DNA from: an uncultured Clostridia bacterium
Lineage (GTDB): Bacteria; Bacillota; Clostridia; Oscillospirales; Ruminococcaceae
Assembly (NCBI GenBank): GCA_947649285.1
Contig: CANSRB010000004.1
Span: forward strand, 1-53,460
Length of the DNA: 53,460 bases
Direction: 5' to 3'
Of this stretch, positions 49,617 through 53,460 are shown piece after piece. The position numbers were made by a program, and so were the translations under genes. Every line of letters starts with the position of its first letter. Position 1 is the stretch's first letter. Below the pieces are notes generated by a model. The model was given only the letters and a program-made list of their open reading frames with translations. It did not search any database and was not told the DNA's origin.

Positions 49617-50450
49617 ATGGCGGTAAAAATCCAAACAAAATTTCATACGGAAGATATGACCGTTCTTTATCAAACCAGCGTCCGGGAAACCTATCCGCTG
49701 CATACCCATGAAAATTTTGAATTTTTTCTGGTCAGCAAAGGGCGGGCGCTTCATTTGGTCAACAAGACCGCACAGATCGTGGAAGCTGGTTCGCTGGTAC
49801 TGGTCCGTCCGCAGGATGAACACTGCTATGATTACTATCTGACGCAGGATTTTGAGTTTTATAATGTGGGCTTCAGCCCGACGTTCTTCAATCTGGCCGA
49901 TCAGCTTTATGAGGGTGCGCTTGCACCGCTGGCCGGGCTTCCGCTTCCAGTGCAGATTTCTTTGTCTGAGGAAAAGCGGCTCTCCTTGGTTGAGCGGCTG
50001 GAGGAACTGCGGGGGATGGAGCGGGGCCCTGCCAAAAGGCTTCTTCGGAATCGGATAATTGCCGATACACTGTATTTATTTTTGGAGAACCGCCGCCAGG
50101 AGAAAGCGCTGCCGGATTGGCTGGTCGCGCTGCTGGATCAAATTGCCAAGCCCGAGCATTTCACTGCCGGGCTTTCCGATCTGCTCAAAATGGCCAATTA
50201 TTCCCAGGAACACGTGAACCGGGAATTCCAGCGGTATCTCCATACGACGCCGACCCGGTATATCAACGAGCTTCGGATGCGGTATGCCTATGGCCTGCTG
50301 ATCTCTACCGAAGACCCGATCGTGGAAATCTGTGCCCGGAGCGGGTTTGGCAACTTGGGGCATTTTTATGAGCAGTTCCGGCGTTTTTACGGGTTTTCGC
50401 CTGGAGCGGCGCGCCGGAAGCAGCATTCCTCCGGTACGCCTTCTACATAA
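49617..50450 (+). CDS. AraC-family transcriptional regulator
   Basis: The product has 277 residues. The N-terminal half is a cupin ligand domain with YPLHTHENFEFFLVSKGRALHLV and SLVLVRPQDEHCYDY. The C-terminal pair of helix-turn-helices spans about 175-270, including LLKMANYSQEHVNREFQRYLHTTPTRYINELRMRYAYGLL and EICARSGFGNLGHFYEQFRRFYGFSP. It is transcribed divergently from the glycyl radical operon across a 180-base gap, so it most likely activates that operon in response to the substrate. AGGGGGA precedes the ATG. Confidence 0.93.
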   Translation: MAVKIQTKFHTEDMTVLYQTSVRETYPLHTHENFEFFLVSKGRALHLVNKTAQIVEAGSLVLVRPQDEHCYDYYLTQDFEFYNVGFSPTFFNLADQLYEGALAPLAGLPLPVQISLSEEKRLSLVERLEELRGMERGPAKRLLRNRIIADTLYLFLENRRQEKALPDWLVALLDQIAKPEHFTAGLSDLLKMANYSQEHVNREFQRYLHTTPTRYINELRMRYAYGLLISTEDPIVEICARSGFGNLGHFYEQFRRFYGFSPGAARRKQHSSGTPST

Positions 50451-50457
50451 AAAGGAA

Positions 50458-50895
50458 CAGCTCGGGAGCTGTCGGGCTGCGATCTGAATGCGGGGCTCAT
50501 GCCGCCTCGCGCTTGGCACCCTCTTTTCTTTGAGCGATCAAAGAAAAGAGGGGAAAAGAAAACCGCTGGGGGAGGCCACCCCCAGTCCCCCCCGGACACT
50601 TTTACCCCAGGCCGTCTAAGTGCGGAATTGTTCCCCTGCAAACCTCCTATGGTTCCATCCTAAGGGGAGCCTGCCTGTTATTGCCACTTGTGCTTCGATG
50701 GACTGGCCTGTACGCGCGACGGCTCCCAGGCTGGCCTTCTGTGATGCCCTAGAAGCAGGCTCCTACTATCTGCAATCCGGTCGCCTACGCTGAGCGGGGA
50801 TCCAAGGGGACTCCCTTGACGCATTTCTTTCCCCAATTTCTTTGGGCGGGATATGGGGCGCGGAGCCCCGCAAATCGCCGTGCCGCCCCGGGGAA
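50458..50895 (+). repeat. Composite intergenic repeat, copy E (near complete)
   Basis: The left palindrome at 50521-50550 pairs CTCTTTTCTTTGA with TCAAAGAAAAGAG. It is followed by ACCGCTGGGGGAGGCC, CCCCCCGGACACTTTTACCC, CTATGGTTCCATCCTAAGG, ACTGGCCTGTACGCGCG, CCTTCTGTGATGCCCTAGAAG and GTCGCCTACGCTGAGCGGGG. The right palindrome near 50829-50850 is only a half (CCCCAATTTCTTTGGGCGGG). Orientation is that of copy A and opposite to B and C. Confidence 0.82.
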
Positions 50896-50937
50896 ACGGT
50901 GTTTGTGAGATAAGCGTAACCCCTCTTATAGGGACGC

Positions 50938-50967
50938 TTGACAAAGGACAGGCATTCAGGGTATAAT
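50938..50967 (+). promoter_or_regulatory. Promoter for the second MATE gene and its leader
   Basis: TTGACA at 50938-50943, an 18-base spacer and TATAAT at 50962-50967. Confidence 0.8.
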
Positions 50968-50973
50968 GAACAA

Positions 50974-51063
50974 GATCACTCGGAGGGTGAGCCGTTCAGA
51001 AGAAATGGCAAGCTGGATAAGGGGACAGGCTGGAATGCCTGTTTGCCTTTATCCAGCTTTTTT
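50974..51063 (+). promoter_or_regulatory. Structured leader with intrinsic terminator before the MATE gene (riboswitch-like)
   Basis: From the expected transcript start near 50974 come two short hairpins, TCACTCGGAGGGTGA and GCCGTT/AATGGC (51008 side), then a strong terminator. AAGCTGGATAA at 51010-51020 pairs exactly with TTATCCAGCTT at 51049-51059, with an inner ACAGGC/GCCTGT, and six T follow to 51063. The MATE start is 36 bases later. GGCAAGC just before the terminator could pair with GTTTGCC inside it, offering an alternative fold. I do not recognise the aptamer family. Confidence 0.65.
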
Positions 51064-51098
51064 GTGGGTTTTTGATGGAATGCAAAGGAGGTTTTTCC

Positions 51099-52436
51099 AT
51101 GGATTTAGTACAAAGCAGGGTGAAGCCGGTTTTTTTCAAATATTTGGGAGCCGCGTTTGGCAGTGCGTTGATCGGCTCGATCTATAGTATGGTCGATATG
51201 GCGATCGTCGGGCAGTACCAGGGGCCCAGCGGGACGGCGGCATTGGCAGTCGTGGCGCCGGTATGGAATATTATTTTCAGCTTGGGGCTGCTGACCGGGA
51301 TCGGTGGATCTGTGCTGCTGAGCGCTGCGAAGGGCCGGGGGGATAAGCAGGAGGAAAACGGCTATTTTACTGCGGCAATGCTGGAAACAGCGGTGATTGG
51401 CGCGCTGATTTGGGCCTTGCTTCTGTTTTTTGACACGCCAATGCTGAGACTATTCGGCGCGGATGAAGCCCTTCTTCCACTGGCAAAAACCTATCTGATT
51501 CCGGTCAAATTTGCCGTGCCGCTGTTCCTGTTTAACCAGGCGCTTTCGGCTTTCCTGCGGAATGACGGGAATCCCGGACTGGCAACGGCGTCCGTGCTGG
51601 CGGGCGGTGTTTTCAACATATTCGGGGATTATTTTTTGGTGTTTACGCTGGATATGGGGATTTTTGGCGCCGGTCTGGCAACAGCACTTGGCGCGGCGGT
51701 GACATTTGCGGTAACGATATCCCACTTTTTTACCCGGAAAAATACCCTGCGGCTGGTTCGTCCGGAACAGCTCGGGGAGAAGTGCCGGCATATCCTGACC
51801 ACTGGCTTTTCCACCTTTTTCATTGATGTGGCGATGGGGATTCTGACCATGCTGTTTAACCGCCAGATTATGCGGTACCTTGGTACGGATGCGCTTTCGG
51901 TTTATGGGGTGATTGTCAATGTCAGCACTATAGTGCAGTGCTGTGCCTACAGTGTAGGGCAAGCCGCCCAGCCGCTGCTGTCGGTGAATTTCGGCGCACA
52001 GAAATGGGCGAGAATCCGCGAGGTGCTGCGTTACTCGCTTTATGCGGCAGCATTTTTCAGTGTAGTCTGGACGGCGCTCATTTTTGCTTTCCCGAATGGC
52101 TTTATCCGAATCTTTATGTCCCCGACCGAAGAGATTTACCGGATTGCGCCGTTTATCCTGCGCAGCTATGGGATTTCTTTCCTGCTGCTGCCGCTGAATA
52201 TTTATTCGACTTATTACTTCCAGTCTTTGATGAAGCCGGGAGCCTCCTTTTTTATCTCCATAGCGCGGGGAATGGTTGTCAGCGGAGTTTTTATCTATCT
52301 GCTTCCTCTTGTTGCGGGGCCGGAATCGGTTTGGTTCGCGATGCCGGTTACCGAGACTGTGGTGGCTGTCGCTGTGATCCTGCTGATGATCCGGTATACC
52401 CGGGAACTGGGACAGGAAAAGCAGAATATGATGTGA
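51099..52436 (+). CDS. MATE-family efflux transporter (second)
   Basis: The product has 445 residues with about 12 membrane segments. SIYSMVDMAIVGQYQGPSGTAALAVVAPVWNIIF is the first-repeat signature, and LFNQALSAFLRNDGNPGLA is the counterpart of the loop motif. The second repeat starts ILTTGFSTFFIDVAMGILTMLFNRQIMRYLG. It belongs to a different MATE branch from the gene at 7.8 kb. The ATG at 51099 has AAAGGAGG seven bases upstream; nine more open codons upstream overlap that site. The terminated leader suggests ligand- or translation-dependent expression. Confidence 0.93.
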   Translation: MDLVQSRVKPVFFKYLGAAFGSALIGSIYSMVDMAIVGQYQGPSGTAALAVVAPVWNIIFSLGLLTGIGGSVLLSAAKGRGDKQEENGYFTAAMLETAVIGALIWALLLFFDTPMLRLFGADEALLPLAKTYLIPVKFAVPLFLFNQALSAFLRNDGNPGLATASVLAGGVFNIFGDYFLVFTLDMGIFGAGLATALGAAVTFAVTISHFFTRKNTLRLVRPEQLGEKCRHILTTGFSTFFIDVAMGILTMLFNRQIMRYLGTDALSVYGVIVNVSTIVQCCAYSVGQAAQPLLSVNFGAQKWARIREVLRYSLYAAAFFSVVWTALIFAFPNGFIRIFMSPTEEIYRIAPFILRSYGISFLLLPLNIYSTYYFQSLMKPGASFFISIARGMVVSGVFIYLLPLVAGPESVWFAMPVTETVVAVAVILLMIRYTRELGQEKQNMM

Positions 52437-52440
52437 ATCA

Positions 52441-52473
52441 AAAATCTCCTCTCTAAAATAGAGAGGAGATTTT
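52441..52473. terminator. Bidirectional terminator between the MATE and TM2 genes
   Basis: AAAATCTCCTCTCTA and TAGAGAGGAGATTTT form a 15-bp perfect stem with loop AAA. Confidence 0.95.
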
Positions 52474-52923
52474 CTATATAAAATAAGGATTCGGCTTGAA
52501 AAGGATCACAAAAAAATCAATGAATACGCCAATCCCCAGCAGGCCGCAGGTGAACAGGTATACAATACCGAAGAGGATTTTGCCCTCATAAAATTTATGT
52601 GCGCCAAAGATCCCAAAGAAGAAACAGAGAAGCAGTGCAACCCATTTGTTTTTTGCGCGTGGGAAAACCCCTCCCATCGCAGCCGCAGTGTTTGTATTGA
52701 CGTTGTTAATAACAACGTTAGGCTGTTGATAGGCTTGCTGATTGGGATAGGGCCGCTGGTAATATTGTTGGTTATACGGCTGCTGATAAGTATAGGGCTG
52801 TTGATAAGCTGCGGTTTGAGGTGGTGGGGTTCCTGCATTAGAGGAATTCGGCTTCTGAATCCCTGCCCCGCAATTTGCGCAGAAGTTTCCTGCTGCTTCT
52901 TTCCCGCAATTTGGACAAAACAT
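52474..52923 (-). CDS. Zinc-ribbon and TM2-domain membrane protein
   Basis: The product has 149 residues. The N-terminus MFCPNCGKEAAGNFCANCGA is a double-CxxC zinc ribbon. Residues 25-68 are a Gln/Pro/Tyr-rich disordered linker. The C-terminal TM2 domain has two membrane helices: KNKWVALLLCFFFGIFGAHKFYEGKILFGIVYLFTCGLLGIGVFIDFFVILF, including the GxHxFYxG motif between them. Function of such proteins is not established. AGGAGG lies upstream of the ATG on the minus strand. Confidence 0.9.
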   Translation of the reverse strand: MFCPNCGKEAAGNFCANCGAGIQKPNSSNAGTPPPQTAAYQQPYTYQQPYNQQYYQRPYPNQQAYQQPNVVINNVNTNTAAAMGGVFPRAKNKWVALLLCFFFGIFGAHKFYEGKILFGIVYLFTCGLLGIGVFIDFFVILFKPNPYFI

Positions 52924-52989
52924 TTTTAAATCCTCCTTTTTTCTATTTAATAAATTGAGATCAACCTATTATGATCTATTGATAAAAAA

Positions 52990-53028
52990 ATAAAGAACAG
53001 AGGGGAAAGCCCTCCGTTCTTTATTTTT
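52990..53028. terminator. Terminator between tRNA-Arg and the TM2 gene
   Basis: AAAGAACAGAGGG and CCCTCCGTTCTTT (one mismatch-type pair) flank a short loop, with A and T runs on both sides. On the minus strand it ends the tRNA-Arg transcript. Confidence 0.8.
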
Positions 53029-53033
53029 AAATA

Positions 53034-53110
53034 TGGTACGCCTGACTGGAGTCGAACCAGCGACACCCAGCGTCGGAGGCTGGTGCTCTATCCATCTGAG
53101 CTACAGACGC
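53034..53110 (-). tRNA. tRNA-Arg (CCG anticodon)
   Basis: The 77-base cloverleaf has encoded CCA. The minus-strand anticodon stem-loop is CCAGC-CTCCGAC-GCTGG with anticodon CCG, reading CGG. The acceptor stem is GCGTCTG opposite CAGGCGT (one G-T pair). Confidence 0.93.
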
Positions 53111-53133
53111 ATACTGTTTTTACAACGAAATTC

Positions 53134-53162
53134 ATTATAACAGCATTTTTAGAAAAAATCAA
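53134..53162 (-). promoter_or_regulatory. Promoter for tRNA-Arg
   Basis: On the minus strand: TTGATT (53162-53157), a 17-base spacer and TATAAT (53139-53134). Confidence 0.75.
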
Positions 53163-53201
53163 GGTATTTTTTGAAAAAAAGAGGGAAAGATGAAAAAGAC
53201 G

Positions 53202-53236
53202 AAAAAAACTCTCTGCGGCAATTTGCCAACAGAGAG
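53202..53236 (-). terminator. Terminator for a minus-strand gene beyond the window
   Basis: CTCTCTG at 53209-53215 pairs with CAGAGAG at 53230-53236, with an inner GGCAA/TTGCC. On the minus strand seven T follow. The gene it serves would lie to the right, although the remaining 220 bases show no reading frame. Confidence 0.6.
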
Positions 53237-53435
53237 AAGAGAGGGGATATTTGAGGATTTTAGTATACCGTAAATTCCTTGCATTGTCAAGTCTTTCACA
53301 ATATAATTCCTGAAAAATACAGAAAAAATTTTCTTGTTCATTATATATACGCAAATAACAGATCACTTCAATATGCCTGTAATTTAAGAAATCGCTCGAT
53401 TTATAAAAAAAGTCGAAAAAGATCGGAAAAAGGTA

Positions 53436-53460
53436 TTGACAAGAGGGAGGAGATGTGGTA
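53436..53460 (+). promoter_or_regulatory. Truncated promoter at the window edge
   Basis: TTGACA at 53436-53441 followed by 17 bases brings the expected -10 to 53459, where only TA is visible before the window ends. Confidence 0.4.

Noticed and set aside
50966..51187. 73-codon frame beginning at the MATE promoter -10 region
   Set aside because: Its ATG overlaps the -10 region, it has no ribosome-binding site, and it runs through the terminator hairpin and into the MATE gene in another frame.

Overview
The window looks like chromosome from an anaerobic, spore-forming Clostridia member (Oscillospirales/Ruminococcaceae-like). The support is a monomeric [FeFe] hydrogenase, the spore genes gpr and spoIIP, a glycyl radical enzyme with its activase, Gram-positive Shine-Dalgarno sites (AAAGGAGG) and sigma-A promoters, and several Clostridia-type small proteins. 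Base composition is moderately GC-rich in genes, with AT-rich intergenic gaps. The taxonomic call is inference from gene content. I saw no phage, no insertion-sequence transposase and no CRISPR array.

Layout. 0-5 kb: thioredoxin-like 2Fe-2S protein and [FeFe] hydrogenase, a PII-like protein with a CPA2 cation/proton antiporter, and rsmE. 5.1 kb: initiator tRNA. 5-9 kb: methyltransferase, FAD/Rieske oxidoreductase, MATE exporter. 9.8-12.9 kb: overlapping operon of a small membrane protein, acpS and nnr, then a TTG-start membrane-anchored protein. 13-24 kb: MFS permease, then a glycan-use locus in which a GH38 alpha-mannosidase diverges from two ABC permeases and two tandem solute-binding lipoproteins. 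24-29 kb: unknown protein, MFS efflux pump behind a leader peptide, alr, tadA and a degenerate CPBP membrane protein. 29-36 kb: third paralogous solute-binding lipoprotein, rpsT, gpr, spoIIP, a G5/3D cell-wall protein and a lipoprotein. 37-46 kb: tRNA-Leu, an orphan AgrC-like kinase, a GntR/ABC module, a pgsA-like gene, a folT-like gene, a DUF4430/alpha-barrel surface protein and a polyprenyl glycosylphosphotransferase. 46-53 kb: glycyl radical enzyme and activase with a divergent AraC regulator, a second MATE exporter behind its own terminator-bearing leader, a TM2 zinc-ribbon protein and tRNA-Arg.

The least ordinary signals are mostly not protein-coding. A dispersed composite repeat has five copies, with related palindromes near its two ends. 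Two efflux genes have attenuator-like leaders: a 12-codon peptide with mutually exclusive hairpins before the MFS pump, and a structured leader with a strong terminator before the second MATE. A perfect terminator-like hairpin lies inside the acpS coding sequence. A cluster of DnaA-box-like motifs lies between tadA and alr. Among proteins, the glycyl radical enzyme with a Cys-Gly-Glu active site and the three related binding proteins sharing one permease pair stand out.

All calls come from reading the sequence without database searches. Starts were chosen from ribosome-binding sites and often differ from the longest open frame.
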